Assembly: GCF_000182565.1 (NCBI RefSeq)
Contig: NW_015971552.1
Location: forward strand, 121,353-185,352
DNA: 64,000 nt
Reading direction: 5' to 3'
Origin: Spizellomyces punctatus DAOM BR117
Taxonomy: Eukaryota > Chytridiomycota > Chytridiomycetes > Spizellomycetales > Spizellomycetaceae
Shown: in pieces, positions 1 through 13,513 of the stretch
How the letters are laid out: each line of letters starts with the position of its first letter
How positions within the stretch are numbered: position 1 is the stretch's first letter
Notes under the pieces: generated by a model
Databases searched by the model: none
The model's input: the letters and a program-made list of their open reading frames with translations, nothing else
Told to the model about the DNA's origin: nothing
Program-made: the position numbers and the translations under genes

Positions 1-1
1 T

Positions 2-2069
2 TCGTGCCGGTTCGAAACCACAGAGGGACCCGTTTCCGAGCGTCCTATCTTGGGTGATGCCACCGAGTCGGGACTGCTTCGGAATGCTGCTGCAAAGATT
101 AAAGATTTTGACGGGATTTACGACCGATATCCAAAAGTGCTTGAAATCCCCTTCAACTCAGACAACAAGTGGGCCTTGACGGTGCACCGTAAACCTCACG
201 ACAAGGGCGACTTGATGCTCTACTTGAAGGGTGCCCCCGAACGTGTCCTCCGCCTCTGCTCCACCTTCTTGCAAGGCAATGAAACTGTTCCGCTGACCGA
301 GGAGCACAAGAAGCAATTTGAAGCTACCTATACCCTCATGGCTTCCAAGGGTCACCGTGTGCTGGCATTCGCGGCCTTGGCCCTCCCCCGCGAGCAATAC
401 CCCGCCGACTTTGTGTTCAACAAGGACCCTCCCAACTATCCTACCACTGGACTCACCTTTTACGGTCTCGTTTCTTTGGAAGATCCACCCAAGCACGGTG
501 TACGTGAAGCCATTGGTCACTGCCGAGAAGCCGGCATCAAGGTCATGATGGTGACGGGTGACCACCCGTTGACAGCCGAAGCCATTGGTCGCAAAATCAA
601 CCTGATGCTCCAAGACACCAAGGAAAAGCTCGCCCAAAAGCGCAATGTACCTGTCGAAAGCATCCCCGAAAGCGATGTGAACGCCATTGTTATCCACGGG
701 GAGCAAATCGACCACCTGACCGAATCCGACTGGGAAAACATTTTCGACAAGGAGGAAATCATTTTCGCGCGTACGAGTCCCAAACATAAGCTGCAGATTG
801 TCAAGAGGGCCCAATCCCGTGGCCACATTGTGGGTGTGACGGGAGACGGTGTCAATGATTCTCCCGCTTTGAAAAAGGCCGACCTGGGAATCGCCATGAA
901 CGTGTCTGGATCAGATGTGTCCAAGGAAGCCGCTGCCATGATTTTGATTGACGACAATTTTGCATCGACTGTATCCGGTATCGAAGAAGGCCGACTCATT
1001 TTCCAAAACTTGAAAAAATCGGTTCGGTACACGGTCACCCACACGATGCCTCAAGTCTGGGCCAACCTCTTGTACATTATTGTGCCCCTCCCGCTTCCTC
1101 TCGGCGCCATGCTCATCCTTGTCACCGATCTCGGGTTTGAACTCTTTAATGCCCTCAGTTACGCGTGGGACCCCCCGGAAAGCAAAACGGGACTCATGAA
1201 ACTGGCTCCTCGTAAACCCGTCACTGCAGCCTCTATTGAACGGTTACGCCGGCGGGAACGCGAAGCCGCCGCCGATCGACCTCCCCATGATCCCGAATCC
1301 GGTACACCCCCACCTCGGACCTTGTCTGCCAAAATCTCAAACGGCTGGCGCACTGTCAAATCCGTTTTTACCAGACGCTTTTGGCGAGACCATTTCGAGG
1401 AAACTGAAGAAGAAGTCCTAGTCGACCGTGAAATTCTCTGCTGGTCCTACCTCGAAGCCGGCACGATCGAAACCATTGGTTGCCTCGCCACTTACTTTAC
1501 GGCCATGTGGTACTACAAGCGTCTCACACCCTACGAAGCGCAACGCTACGCGGGCCAATGGGGCACCGACGGCCCGATTACACTGATGAACGGCAACATA
1601 CTCTCCGTTGACGAGCAAAAAGAAGTCAACAATGTCGGACAATCCGGATACTACATGGCGATATTTTTCCAACAATGCTTTAATCTCTTTATTTGTAAAG
1701 CCCGCCTTGGACTCCCAATCGGTTCATTCATGTTTTCGAACCGGTACAATTTCGTTGGTATTTTATTTGGGATGGCTTTGGTTTGTTTTGTGGTTTACGT
1801 TCCGCCGCTTAATGTTGCGTTTTCGACGAGTTGGCATTTGAGTCCTATCATGTGGCTGATTCCGATTGGGAATGGGTGTTTGTTGTTTGGGTATGCTATT
1901 GTGCGGACGATTATTATTCGGATGCGTGAGTTTTTCTTTGTGCTTTTTTTGCGGGTCGTGCGTTCGTTTCTAATTACCTTTTATTTATTTCATAGGGAAT
2001 CCCATAAAGTACACTCGAGATGTGGTGGGTTTACAAATGTATCCTACCCGCTGGTCGACGCGTGGATAA
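2..2069 (+). CDS. P-type IIC ATPase (Na,K/H,K-ATPase alpha-like), 3' part
   Basis: The reading frame is open from the first bases of the window, so the N-terminal half, including the DKTGT phosphorylation site, lies outside. Exons are 2-1925 and 1996-2069. The intron (GTGAGT...ATAG) restores a C-terminus ending YPTRWSTRG and a stop at 2067-2069; without splicing the frame runs into simple repeats. Visible landmarks are a nucleotide-binding-site motif KGAPERVL, the hinge motif TGDGVNDSPALKKAD, MVTGDHPLTA, and the M5-M6 region PLPLGAMLILVTDLGFE. The M6-M7 loop carries a long charged insert (about positions 1235-1420). The family pumps cations across the plasma membrane at the cost of ATP. Family membership is clear, but several cation-ligand positions in M5-M6 differ from animal Na,K-ATPase (see findings), so the transported ion is not certain. 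Confidence 0.9.
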
Positions 2070-2309
2070 AGAAATATGCATTACAAGAGAGAGAGAGAGA
2101 GAAACGATTACTTTTTGTAATGTGTTTTTACATGTGGGGACATGGATCTGGACTGCTCATAATAGACTTTTTTTTTTTTGTTTGTTTTTCACACACACAC
2201 AAACACACACACATATATGTTTAGATATTTTTGTCTCAAAGAAATGCACATGTCCATTCTTATAAATATTGGTCAAGAAGCACAAAAAAAAATAAAAAAA
2301 GAATTCTTG
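2070..2309. repeat. Intergenic spacer with simple repeats
   Basis: Convergent 3' ends of the ATPase and the MAPKKK. The spacer holds a (GA)n run near 2086-2102, T-rich tracts and a (CA)n run near 2191-2212. No gene is visible. Confidence 0.7.
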
Positions 2310-5300
2310 TCATTCATCGTGCTCTACACTCGTCCCTCCTTGAATCCACCCCTCCTCATCCCCTTCCTCCTCCTCATCATCAACAACCAACACAACCTCT
2401 TCTTCTTCTTCTTCTTCCTCCCCCTCCACTACTTGAACAACACTGGCCTCCATCCCAGTAACAACCGAAACCGAATCAAACGACACAAAACTCTCTTCAT
2501 CATCAGTCTCATCCTGAACCCGCCGCTCACCAACCCGTTCCGCCCAGCCCCGAAAATCAAACCCAAGTGGATCCTCAACATCCGTAAAACTCTCATCACA
2601 AAGCAACGCAGTAGCAGTCGGTCGTAAATCCGGATCAATCGTCCAACACTTTTGTATAAACACCACAGCATCTTCAGAGAGTCCAGAGGGTAATGGCGGA
2701 GCATTACCCGTTCCCAATAAATAAATAACGTTACCACGGACTTTATGCCATGGTGTTGTGTTTGTAAGCATTTCGAGGACGAGGCAGCCTAGAGACCAGA
2801 TATCGACTTTGGCGGAATATCCCTTGCCCCGAGCGACTTCGGGTGCCATCCAGGGGATGGAGCCTTGCATGGACATGCGAGTCACGCGGTGGTAGGCTTC
2901 GCGGTATTCGTTTTTTTTGGAGATGCCAAAGTCGGAGATTTTGATGATTCCGTCCGTGTCCACCAAAACTAGTTTTACATGTTAGCAAAAAAAAAAACGC
3001 CAAAACACGACAAAAAAACGTACTATTGGCCCCCTTGATATCCCGATGAATAATACTCTGCTCATGCAAATACTCCAACCCACTCAAAATCTGCGCAGTC
3101 ATACACCGAACCAACTCGACCTCAAAAGCTCCATAGCGATTCAAACAACTCGAAATACTCCCACCAGAAACATACTCTAAAAAGACATTAAAACTCGTTT
3201 CGGTGATTTCGGAACCAAGGTATCGAACAATATGGTCGTGTTCAAGGTCTTTTAAAAAGTCAATTTCGCGGCGGAGGGCTTCTTCTCTTTTTTTTTTACC
3301 GGTTGGGTCGGTTGATTTCTTTTCAGAGAGGATGGCGCGTTCCACTTGTTTTACCGCCATGAGGTCTCCAGTGTCGAGGTTGAGGCCGATAAAGACTTTG
3401 CCGAATGCGCCTTGACCGATTAGGCGACCCAATTCGCATCGGATTTGAGGGGGTGGTGTGGGTGCTTTGGGTGTCGTGAGGGGGGGAGAAGGAGTAGCGG
3501 GCAGAGGTTTATCTGCGGATTCTTGTGTGGCGTCCTCTTTAGATGGTATGGGTGGTTGAGGGGAAGGAAGGTCCTCCATACCATCCAAAGAAGGTGACGA
3601 GACAGATGCCAAAGACGCCAAAGCCTCCCGGCCCCATGACGACCCCAAAAGCGATTCATCCTTGACATCAAGTTCAGAAACAGGTGGTTTGCGTACGGGT
3701 TCAGTACCCTCTTCTTCCGGAATGACTTGAACCGGTTTTTTTTTCGAAACCTGACTAAACTGACTGGTTCGTCGTCCAGCCCCTTCGCTTCCACGTCGCG
3801 AATAAAACGCTGATCGCCGATTCGCGACTTTGGACATGCGCTTGTTGACCATCGCGGCATGGACTTTACTCTTTATGGTATCCCGGTTCGGTTCCCGGCT
3901 GGCGTCCCGTCGGGGTGGAACGACAACAGGGACGCCGCTTTGTGTTTGTGGGGGGATCGTGTAGGGTGGTGTTGGAGCGGGTGCGGCTGCTCGACGTGCA
4001 ATGCCGGGAAAGTATTGCTCGAGGTGGTCGACAATGAGTTCATCCGGTGGACGCTCGCCGAAAAAGTTTTGGAGTTTCTTTGAGCGTTGGGGTGGGGGTG
4101 TACTGGGTACGGGTATGTTGCTCGCCGATGGAGATGGCGTCGATGGCTGTGGAAACTGTTGTTGAAGATCGGAGCGTTTGAGTGTCCCTTGGCCTGAGGA
4201 CGGCGCAGGAGGGGCCCGCTCACCGAAAAATCGTTGTAGTTTGGTGATTTGTCGGTCAACAGCGAGAGACTCTTGTGATCCGGTTCGTGAAAGGGTGGGG
4301 GTTCGGGATGGAAGAGTGTCGGCGCCTTTCAAGACAATGTTGCCGTCTTGAGTCAACATGTGGAGATGGATTTGCGCTTTGACCGGGTTATCGCGTGACT
4401 TGCAGATACGAAAGAGTTCTTCGTCGTCCAGTCGATACACTGAGCCAACACTTATTAGCGACAAAGAGGGAAAAACAGCAAAACCATACAAAAAGAAACT
4501 CACGCTCTTGATCATCCTCCAAGACCAAATCTGGAGCAAAAAGCGCATAGCGTTCACGATCCCGAGGATCCTTGATACCAAACTTGTTAAATATTCTAGT
4601 TTTAATGGCTCCTACGTCTGGCAAATCTGCCACGTCAATAATGTGGGACTGATTATCAATGTCGTTGACTCGGATGCATCTCTGCAAGAGTAGAGGGGTC
4701 ATTGCTTGCGCACGGAAAATATGTAAATCATCCCCAAACACTCACTGCTAGAATTTGATCCACATTCATCAAATCCTTGTTTCCGCCCTACAAAAGACAC
4801 CAGTTCATAACGAGATTCCAAAAGCCGGACGACAATATAAAAGTCTTTACCTTATCCCGTGACAGACTATTATCACGCACATGTTTCTTTTCATCATCAC
4901 CAGATGCAGGACCGGAGAATCCAAATTTGAACAACTCTGCAAAAGGAGATTGTGGTGATCCTTGCATCCCATCCTCTCTCCCAGAAGGTCGTTCCAATCC
5001 CGCACTTGCACTCCCATTATTCGCAGCAGAATTCGATTGTACGGGCCGGGATCGATCGAGTGTCGCGCTCTTGATCGACGATGAACGGGGAGTGATGATG
5101 AGTGGGGATGGACTTGCCCTGTCCACTGCCATGGCCGCTCCCGTCAGGGACCCTTTGCGTTTAGGGACTCGGCCGGCAATGTCGCCCAAAACATCTGGGA
5201 GCGAGAATCCAGGCTTGAGGGGTGTACGTTCGGGGTTGGGAGCGTAAATACGGGGGTCACTGCGTGGTACAGGCATCTCTTCTCCATCACGAGGGCCCAG

Positions 5301-5903
5301 CGGGGAGGCCATGCCTCGTTCTAAGCTTTTGGACAGGGTAGGATGTTGTGCGGTCGTTGAACTTATTGGCACCGACGGGGAGGGCGAGGGGGCTTTTCCA
5401 GGGACAGAGGTTGGGGTCCGGTCCCACATAAAGGATCGGCTAGGTGAAGAGGAGAGTGCTGGTGGTGCGGAAGCAGGGGAAGGTGAACGAAGCATGCCGG
5501 ATGAACCCTGGGGCACGGATCGCGGTCCTCTCAACTGTTTTTTGATAGCTTGGAGTATTCTCGCCCGGTCGCCAACAGACATGACACCAATGTCCTTTAG
5601 TGTATCATAGTTGAGTTCGAGGAGTGCTTGTCCCGTAATGTGATTATCAGCAAATGCGGGACCAAACCGCTCGAATCCATTCTCAATCAACCAGAATCCG
5701 ACCAACTTTTCGTCCCATTCTCTCACGACGGACGGGGACAATGACGAGAATGGTGAACTGGTCGGTGTAGGAGGGAGAGGGCCTGTAGGTGCGGGTGTAG
5801 GTGGAGCATCGAATGAACGACGGGGAGTCGGGGATGCGGACGCCGTCGCCGAGTCCGGGGCCCGGTGCAATTGGACGACTTGCGACTGGAGCGTCGGCGG
5901 CAT
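2310..5903 (-). CDS. Ste11/Byr2-type MAP kinase kinase kinase
   Basis: Five exons on the minus strand (5903-4851, 4787-4746, 4681-4504, 4439-3024, 2968-2310) sum to 3348 nt, a protein of 1115 residues. The second exon is only 42 nt. Domains in order: a SAM domain near residues 60-130 (WDEKLVGFWLIENGFE...LKDIGV), a Ras-association-like domain near 365-450, a proline/serine-rich linker, and a C-terminal kinase domain from about residue 757 with GQGAFGKV, the VAIK-type lysine in MAVKQVE, HRDIKGAN, DFG and MAPE. The exon junction restores GANILVDTDG exactly. A Glu/Asp tail follows the kinase. SAM-RA-kinase order is the hallmark of fungal Ste11/Byr2 MAPKKKs, which act downstream of Ste50/Ras-type inputs in mating, filamentation and osmotic signalling. 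The start at 5903 (MPPTLQSQ) is the first good Met; a 5' UTR intron is possible. Confidence 0.93.
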
Positions 5904-6969
5904 CTATTACAATAAGTGAGGATGGAGCTGTCCGAGTTGCTTTCTTTTTTATTTTGTTGTTATTTACACTGGGCAACTGGATCAGCGATGCTGTAAATAA
6001 AAAATCAATGTCCTTTTAGTATATTTTCCGTAGGCCGTCCAACCCTCCAAACTCAACAAACGAAAGCGGAGCGACGAGCAAAATCCACGTGGTTGAGAAT
6101 CGTGGTCACGACTTGCTCTTCTACTTGATCCTACTGAGAGTGGAGAAGAAGAAGGAGAGCGTTGGTCGATTCACCCCCTCGCACGCACGCACGGCAACAT
6201 TCAACAAGAAGGGATCCAACAAGAAGTAGAGAACTGGATGTCACATCAACGATCCTTGTTGCTTGCATGTGCTAGTTGATGATGATGTCCAAAACAAAAC
6301 TATCCTCAAAAGTGCACGAGGTAAAAAGGGCAACTAGATATACGCTTTCCACTTGCAATTCTCCCTATTCATTTTCACGTAGAATCAAGTGATGGCTCAA
6401 AGGACAGCAACTTTCTAGCACAACACACACACACAAACAGCAATCTACTCTTATGGCTATAAAAACCGTTCAAATCCTGTGAGGGATCTAAAAAGGACGA
6501 CAGATCTGGCCTAGTCGCTATGAATCTGCTCTGTTTACTGGCAATTCCATTCTTTTGCAAAAGCATACAAGCCTACACAATAAACAGCCCAGCTCGAACC
6601 CCGCCAACGGGCACAGTGGACAGTGCTCACAATCACGCAACACAGTGTGCACACATGCGCAATCTAGCACTCCTGCACACAATGCACTCTCCAGTCTCCT
6701 TGACCTCCTCAAGACTCGCATGCGCACAAGCCGCCGTGCGCACGAAAATGCACCAAACACAAACCCACCAAGCCCAGATCCAAAAATCGTTGCACACTGG
6801 CGGCGAGCACTAGTCATCACGTGCATATTGATTATCAAAGTCTTGCATAATCATCTCATTTCATCTTTATATGGTTAACTCAAATGCTTAGCTATTTTTG
6901 TTTTTTACGAGTATCTGCAGTTTGAAAAGTGTGCTTGGCGGTTGTCGAAGCACGGAAAAAACAGAAAGC
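5904..6969. other. Intergenic region between divergent genes
   Basis: About 1.07 kb between the starts of the MAPKKK and UTP3, presumably holding both promoters. It has a (CA)n tract near 6420-6437. Short overlapping frames around 6520-6878 have no recognisable protein character and I treat them as non-coding. Confidence 0.6.
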
Positions 6970-9517
6970 ATGGCACGACGAAAACGCACCCGTGTTCAAC
7001 GCACGGAACCTCAGCAGGACGTAGACTATCGCAAAGGGGCTTCGGCAGACTTGCAGGACCTTGGTCTCGATTCAGAAGACGAGTTTCATGACCAGAGGGA
7101 AAAGATCACTCTTGACGAGAGCCTCTGGAGAGGACGTCGAGGAGAGGAGGACGAAGAAGGGGATGAAGAAGTTTTTGGGTTAGATGTGGGTGACTCGGAT
7201 GAGGAGGACGAGGAGGAAGAGGAGGACGAGGATGAGCAATTGTTGAAAAAAGTGCGTCAAAGCCTGCGAAAAGGGGCAGAAGACAGTGAGAGCGAGGGCG
7301 AAGAGGATGAGGAAGGGGTCAAAAACCGACGCACGCGAGGGGGGGATGATGGTAAGAACATTTGATGCACACAGAGCTCAGACCCGGCCCATTGTGACAT
7401 GCGTTTGGGTTCTAGAATTTGATGATCGGGCGTGGGGAAAGTCGAGGAAAATGTACTATGACGCTGACGAGGCGAGCGATCAAGAAGATGGTATGCATTC
7501 TTTAGTCTGCCTTGTCATCTTTCCCTGACTCCCTCATACACTGTATTCACATCATCGTTCTACAGCCAAGGAAGAAGAACAGGAAGCACTGCGCCTGCAG
7601 AAACTACGGGCCAGCCAAATCCGCGAGCAAGATTTTATTGACGACTTTGCAGATAGCTTCCTCAACCGCCTCTCCTCTGGTGCCGGCGAATCGTCAACCG
7701 CAGTGCACCTCGACAAGGATGAGCAAGATGATGACCTGGACCACCTCGCCATTTCCACTTCCCTCCCTCTTCACCTCCTCCCCTCAACACAAACAAAGGT
7801 GGAAGTCGTTTCGCGCGACGAGAGCAAGCTTTCCGTCGAGGAATTGGAAAGGATTGCAGAATCGAGTATACCTGATGTTGTGCAGCTTTTGGGGGAATTT
7901 ACAGTTAGATGGGAAGAGTTGCGAGACGTTATTGGACCCGCGTTGAAATGGCATTGTCGGCCAGAGAATGCGATACGGACGGGACACAAGGGTGAAAGAG
8001 CCAGACAGTATCTGGAACTCAAATACCGTAGGTACCGTCTTTTATGTCCATGTGCTGTTCATGTATTAACACCTGGATGACCCTACGCCAGGCATTCTCG
8101 TCACGTATCTGACCAACATATCATTTTATCTCTCCCTCCGAGCCAACCCACCTCCAGGCTCAAACATCAAGGCTCATCCCGTTGTAGAATCTCTGGTTCA
8201 AATGCAGGAATTCCTAAGTGTTCTCGAAACCAAAGTGGAGGGCCGTGTATCGGACGATGATAGCGAAGGGTCCGATGAGGAAGGCGTACGGAGAAAAAAG
8301 AGACGAAAGAGGCGCCAGCAGGTGCGGGGTCTGCCTGGACTGATGGCAGACGTGGAGAGCTTGCTTGCGAACGGGGTAGATGCTATTGCCGATGAAGAGC
8401 AGGATTTGAGTGCGGAGGATGATGCAATGGACATGGCCGAACCCGTCGATCCGGTCCCATCCAAACTCGGAAAAAAGAAAACCCAATCTGGTACTCAAAC
8501 GAACGGCAGCATTGAAGCGACGGAACCACCATCCAAGAAGAAATTTAAAGCCATCTCCATCCCCGAGGTAGAGTTTGTTCCTCTCTCCAAACCAAAGAAA
8601 TCCCGCGTCAAATCAATGAGCAACGATTTCGGAGAATCGAACGACATTGACCTAGTAGATTTGGAAGACAAGTTGGCGAGGAAGAAGAGTCTAAAGTTCC
8701 ATGTTACCCGCGTCGATCAGGTATACATTGTTGACTTTGGATTCATACCCTCCTGGTTACTAATTGTAGTACATGCGCGTAGGCCATTGCGTCCCGCCAA
8801 GCGCGCCTAGCACGGTCAGCAGGCGGAGACGAAGACATACCTTACCGTGACCGCAATGGCAAAGTCATCCAGCCTGCGTCTGAGCGACCAACTCAAGAAA
8901 CCATTCCCGCGGATCTGGATGACGACCAAATGGGCGATATGGCTGGTGACTTTGGTTTCGGGTTGGATGATGATCTCTTGGACAACATTGGGGCGGAAGG
9001 CGAAGACGACGAATATGATTTAGGTCAAGACAAAACGCGCAAACGCCGCCATGCGTCTGACGAGGAATCAGACGCCGACGAAGAGGAAGACCCGCTGGCA
9101 TACTACGAGCACGTCAAGCAAAGCAAGAAAGCTCGCAAAGAGCAGCGTGAAGCAGAAGTCATGCAAGCGAAATTGGATAACACGCTCGACGATAGGTATG
9201 GATGTCCCTTTATTTAGCTTTGGTGCAAAATACTCATGATCATCATTACCAGCCATCTCTACGACGAAAATGACCTTGGCGAGGGCGCAAAACGTCCAGC
9301 ATCCTACAAGATCATCACGAACAAGGGTCTCACCCCGTACCGCAAAAAGGAACGACGCAACCCACGTGTCATGAAACGACTGCGGTACGAGAAGGCTGTC
9401 AAGCGGCTGGGAAGTTTCAAGAGAGTTGCCGTGGACAAGAGCAGTTTGGGAGCTTACGAGGGAGAAAAGACGGGTATCAAAGCAAATTTGGCGAGAAGTG
9501 TCAGATTTGCTGCATAG
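6970..9517 (+). CDS. UTP3: U3 snoRNP-associated protein Utp3/Sas10
   Basis: Six exons (6970-7351, 7416-7490, 7566-8027, 8092-8720, 8783-9195, 9253-9517) sum to 2226 nt, 741 residues. The N-terminus MARRKRTR is basic and followed by long Glu/Asp runs. The middle contains the Sas10/Utp3 helical region (EELRDVIGPAL...ELKYRILVTYLTNISFYLSL). The C-terminus is the Sas10 signature domain: ITNKGLTPYRKKERRNPRVM, then KRLRYEKAVKRLGS, ending NLARSVRFAA. Utp3 is part of the small-subunit processome and is needed for 18S rRNA maturation in the nucleolus. All junctions keep frame and restore conserved stretches (for example DDSHLYDENDLGEG across the last intron). The encoded protein is somewhat longer than yeast Utp3, mostly through acidic linkers. 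Confidence 0.92.
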
Positions 9518-10678
9518 AGTTTGTTATATTTTGGGATGCACTTTTTTCTTTTATTTATTAGGGTTAGGGTGGATAGATTTCAGCACGTTTTACATATCTC
9601 TGTGAATGGACGAGGTTTCCGGATGGTGAGCATCATCCCTTTATGCATGGTTTTAAGCATAAATTGCAAACGTTGGCGCGTGCTCCAAGAGTTGCGCATG
9701 AGGCATGTACTTGATATATCAAGGTTCAGTCGTTTTGACCATTTACCAGGCATCTGGGCTACATAATACGGAATGTCACTGACTTTTACATTTTGACTCG
9801 TTGTAATGACAGCTGAAGTGAATCATTTACAAGCTGATGAGTTAGATTGCCCATTTTCCGCCTGGATCTGTGGGGGTAAATCGAGCCGCTTTTGGTACAT
9901 ACATCTTGTAGCTGCTGATTTGAACCCGAGTCATTAAGCAAGATCAAAGTGGGGAAAACGGAGGAGGGTTTTTGTTAACCGTACGAGAGCGCATCATCAT
10001 CATCAAGCATCAATGGCAATCTATTCTTGAACCTGATTGGTAAAAATGACAATCTAAACGAGGCCAACTGTAAGGACAACAACCAAAGAAATCTGTTCCA
10101 AAACCCCCAACCCCAAAAAAAAAAAGAGAAAACATTATCGGAAGCCGTCGTCCTCCGCTTTCCACGGCTGTTCGCAAGCGCAGAGGGCGATTGCGCGCAC
10201 CCAAATTTTTTACCAACGCTTCCCGACTCCAAACTAACCCCATTTTCTACAATCGCTTTTTGTTACGACTCCATTGATGGACTGGCAACTATGGTCGATT
10301 TATCTGTTTTGGTTGGGTTGGGGCGGTTTTTTTTTTTGTAAAGCAGATCAGCCGTCAAAGTGGTGGGGCCTTTTAAGCAAGGAGAACTGGCTCCGTTTTT
10401 TTTGCTTACTATGTTTGCGCCATATCTCCTCGTCGATTGCAAACATTCTTGGGCCAATAATGATGGTTAAACAATCAAAAAATATCTTAAAAAAAAATTG
10501 TGGAGGACATGTTGCTTTTAGTTTGGACCTCCTGCTTAAAAGGAGCAGTTGTGCTAATGCATCCGCCAGATCTGAGCTTTGATTCCGGTCTTGACCGCCC
10601 ATCGTCTGTGTAGTTTTTCCCGTGGACAGCGCACAGGATAAACCTGTACTTATTCACTGGATTTCCAAATAACAAAAA
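9518..10678. other. Intergenic region
   Basis: About 1.16 kb with several homopolymer A/T runs. It includes a two-copy TTAGGG-like motif near 9560, which is too short to be telomeric. Nothing coding is recognised. Confidence 0.55.
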
Positions 10679-13513
10679 ATGTCCACAAATACGTTGGCGG
10701 ATACGGAAATTGTGCGGGACGGGGAACTGACCAAAGAACTGCCACCTGACAATCTGAACGAGAAACCTCATAAACATGAAAGTGTTTTCGAGGGTGTCGA
10801 GGATTCACGTAGGTTGATAGGAAAACATTGGGTATTATGGTATGCTGATTTGTTGCTCGCGTTAGCGATCGAGGAGGTACGAGCTGCGGTTCCTCCGACA
10901 GACAACCCGGAGCTTCCAACAAACACCTTTCGAGCATGGTTTCTCGGCATCTTCTTCACTGTTATATTATCGTTCACCAACCAGGTAAGGGCGTCGGCTT
11001 CGTATGTCAATTGAAATCTACTTGGCATTTGCTAACGCTGTTTCGTTATCGCAGTTCTTTTGGTTCCGAGACAATCCACTAACAATCAAAATCCTTGTTG
11101 CCCAACTCATCTCCTTCTTTTTCGGAAAATTCATGGCGAAAATCCTACCCGCCGTCACCATTCCCATCCCATTCACATCCAAAGGAATCAATCTCAACCC
11201 AGGGCCTTTCAATGTCAAAGAGCATGTTTTGATCACCGTTATGGCGAATACGGCAGCCACTAGTTTTGATGCCATTGACATTATTGTGATTCAAAAGTTG
11301 TACTATAATGTGGTAGGTGATCCTCTTATTTTGGACGGCCTAATTGAGGACCGTTGGATTGAATCTTGCCATTTTTTATAGGATTGGGGATACTTGGGCG
11401 GGCTTCTTCTTGTACTGTCGTCGCAAACGATTGGATACGGCTTTGCTGGACTGTTGCAACGGTTCCTGGTTCGTCCGGCTACCATGGTATGGCCCGAAAA
11501 CCTTGTCAACGCTAGCTTGTAAGTAGTCAGACGGTCCTGCATTTTAAGCGTCTCGCTGGAAACCAACATTCCCTTTATCAACAGGTTCCACACCATGCAT
11601 CGACAACGAGACGCAGAAAGCCGAGTGTCAAGCAGAGGACGAAGTCGAGGAAATTACTTTCTCCTCGTCTTTATGGTGTCCTTTATCTATTACTGGTTCC
11701 CGGGGTACATTGCCCCTATTTTGACCTCCATTTCATGGCTGTGCTGGGTAAAGAAGGACTCTATTGTTGTTTCGCAGTTGGGAAGTGGGTTGAGCGGTTT
11801 AGGGTAAATTTGGGTTCTCCTTCGTTCTTGTCAATGGTATGCGTCTCATTAGTTTGTCGTAACAGGTATGGAGCATTCACGCTGGATTGGTCTACCATGG
11901 GCGCATGGATGCCATCGCCATTGGCTGTACCGTGGTATATCATCGCCAATCTCTTTGCTGGATTCCTCTTCTTCATCTGGATCCTGGTACCCGCTGTCTA
12001 CTACACCGACGCCTTTGAGGCGAAAAAGTTTCCAATGTACAATACTCGCCAATATGACATCTATGGGTCAAAGTTCAACCTCTCGAGGGTTATTGAGAAC
12101 AATGTATTGAATTCAACTGCCTATGAGGTAGGGTTTGCGTCGAGCGGAATTGCGGTAGTTACTCTGATCATTCTGACATTGGTTTTAAATTCCACAGGAA
12201 TATAGTCCGATTCGGATTACTGCGTTCTTTGCCATTTGCTATGGCCAAGGATTGGCGGCTCTGGGTGCCATCATTGCTCACACAGCATTGTATCACGGAC
12301 AGGATATATACAAACGTCTTCGATCTGCCAAACAGGCTGATGACGGTAAGAGCGCTGGATTGCGCCATTTTTCATATAAGGCCTATTGCTAATATGTTCA
12401 AGACAGACATCCACGCTAAGCTAATGGACCGATACCCCGAAATTCCCGGCTTTTGGTACCTCATCATCTTTGTCATCGCATTAATTCTCTCTATCGTTAC
12501 GATTACCGCATACCCGAGCGACATGCCTTGGTGGACGCTCTTTATTGCGCTGATCCTTGCCGGGGCATGGATGATTCCAACGGGTATTTTGACGGCCATA
12601 ACCGCGCAAGCACCGTCGATTTCAATGATCACCGAATGGGTGTTTGGGGTGATCAGACCGGGGCATCCGATTGGCAACATCATGTTCAAGACTTACGGCT
12701 ACATTACCGTGAAGCAAGCGTTGCTGTTTTCCAAGGATATGAAGCTGGGGCATTACATGAAAATGTGGGTTACCGTCCCTTTTAAACCTGACATGTAACG
12801 CCGTTCTCATCTTTTCCTTTCACAAAAGTCCACCCCGAGACATGTTCAACTTTCAGATCGTAGGCACAGTCATTGGGTGTCTCGTATCTCTCTCCACCAC
12901 CCACTACCTCTTGAATAATATTGACAACATCTGTACGGACGAAGCCTACCCATGGACGTGCCCAAATGCTGGGCTTTTCGGAGCATCGAGTGTGGTATGG
13001 GGTGTCGTCGGCCCAAACCGGTTCTTTGAGCCAGGAACATTGTATAATCCAATCGCGTGGTTTTTCTTGGCCGGGTTCTTGTTGCCGCTGCCGGTTTGGT
13101 TGGCATACAAGCGGTGGCCAAACAGTTGGCTGAAATATGGTAAGTCGGTGAATTCTGTACGGTGCGTGAGTTGGAACATATAATAACGTATCAAAACAGT
13201 CAATGTCAGCGCAATGATGTTGGGTGCCGGACCCTACCCTCCCGCCCCGACCAATGTCCTCCCAACATGGACTGTTATCGGCTTCATATTCAACTTTTAC
13301 ATCAAGCGTCGACATAACCGGTGGTGGGTAAAGTACAATTATATCACCTCTGCTGCATTGGATGCAGGTGTAGCGGTCTGTGCAGTGGTCATGTTCTTTG
13401 CGCTACAGAACAATGATGTCCACTTTCCGGCTTGGTGGGGGAATGATAAGGCGAGCATTGACCAATGTCCTTTGGCCAAAGTGAATTCCACTGGTATCAA
13501 CGTATATGGATGA
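10679..13513 (+). CDS. OPT-family oligopeptide transporter
   Basis: Nine exons (10679-10984, 11055-11312, 11382-11518, 11585-11803, 11866-12127, 12198-12345, 12407-12764, 12829-13139, 13200-13513) sum to 2313 nt, 770 residues. The protein is strongly hydrophobic with many membrane helices. It shows OPT landmarks: EEVRAAVPPTDNPELPTNTFRAW at the first helix, GINLNPGPFNVKEH (the NPG motif) and GHYMKIPPRDMF across an intron junction, then PPAPTNVLPTWTVIGFIFN near the C-terminus. OPT proteins import small peptides such as tetra- and pentapeptides, or glutathione, with protons at the plasma membrane. It ends NSTGINVYG. Nine short exons all keep phase, so the model is firm; the substrate cannot be told from sequence. 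Confidence 0.93.

Noticed and set aside
158-826. Long minus-strand frame opposite the ATPase
   Set aside because: Mirror frame of a strongly conserved plus-strand coding region; no protein features of its own.
6520-6878. Two overlapping plus-strand frames in the MAPKKK-UTP3 spacer
   Set aside because: Low-complexity His/Thr/Asn-rich products, no splice partners, mirrored by a minus-strand frame of equal length.
9556-9575. TTAGGGTTAGGG-like sequence, possible telomere repeat
   Set aside because: Only two units, inside an ordinary intergenic region between conserved genes.
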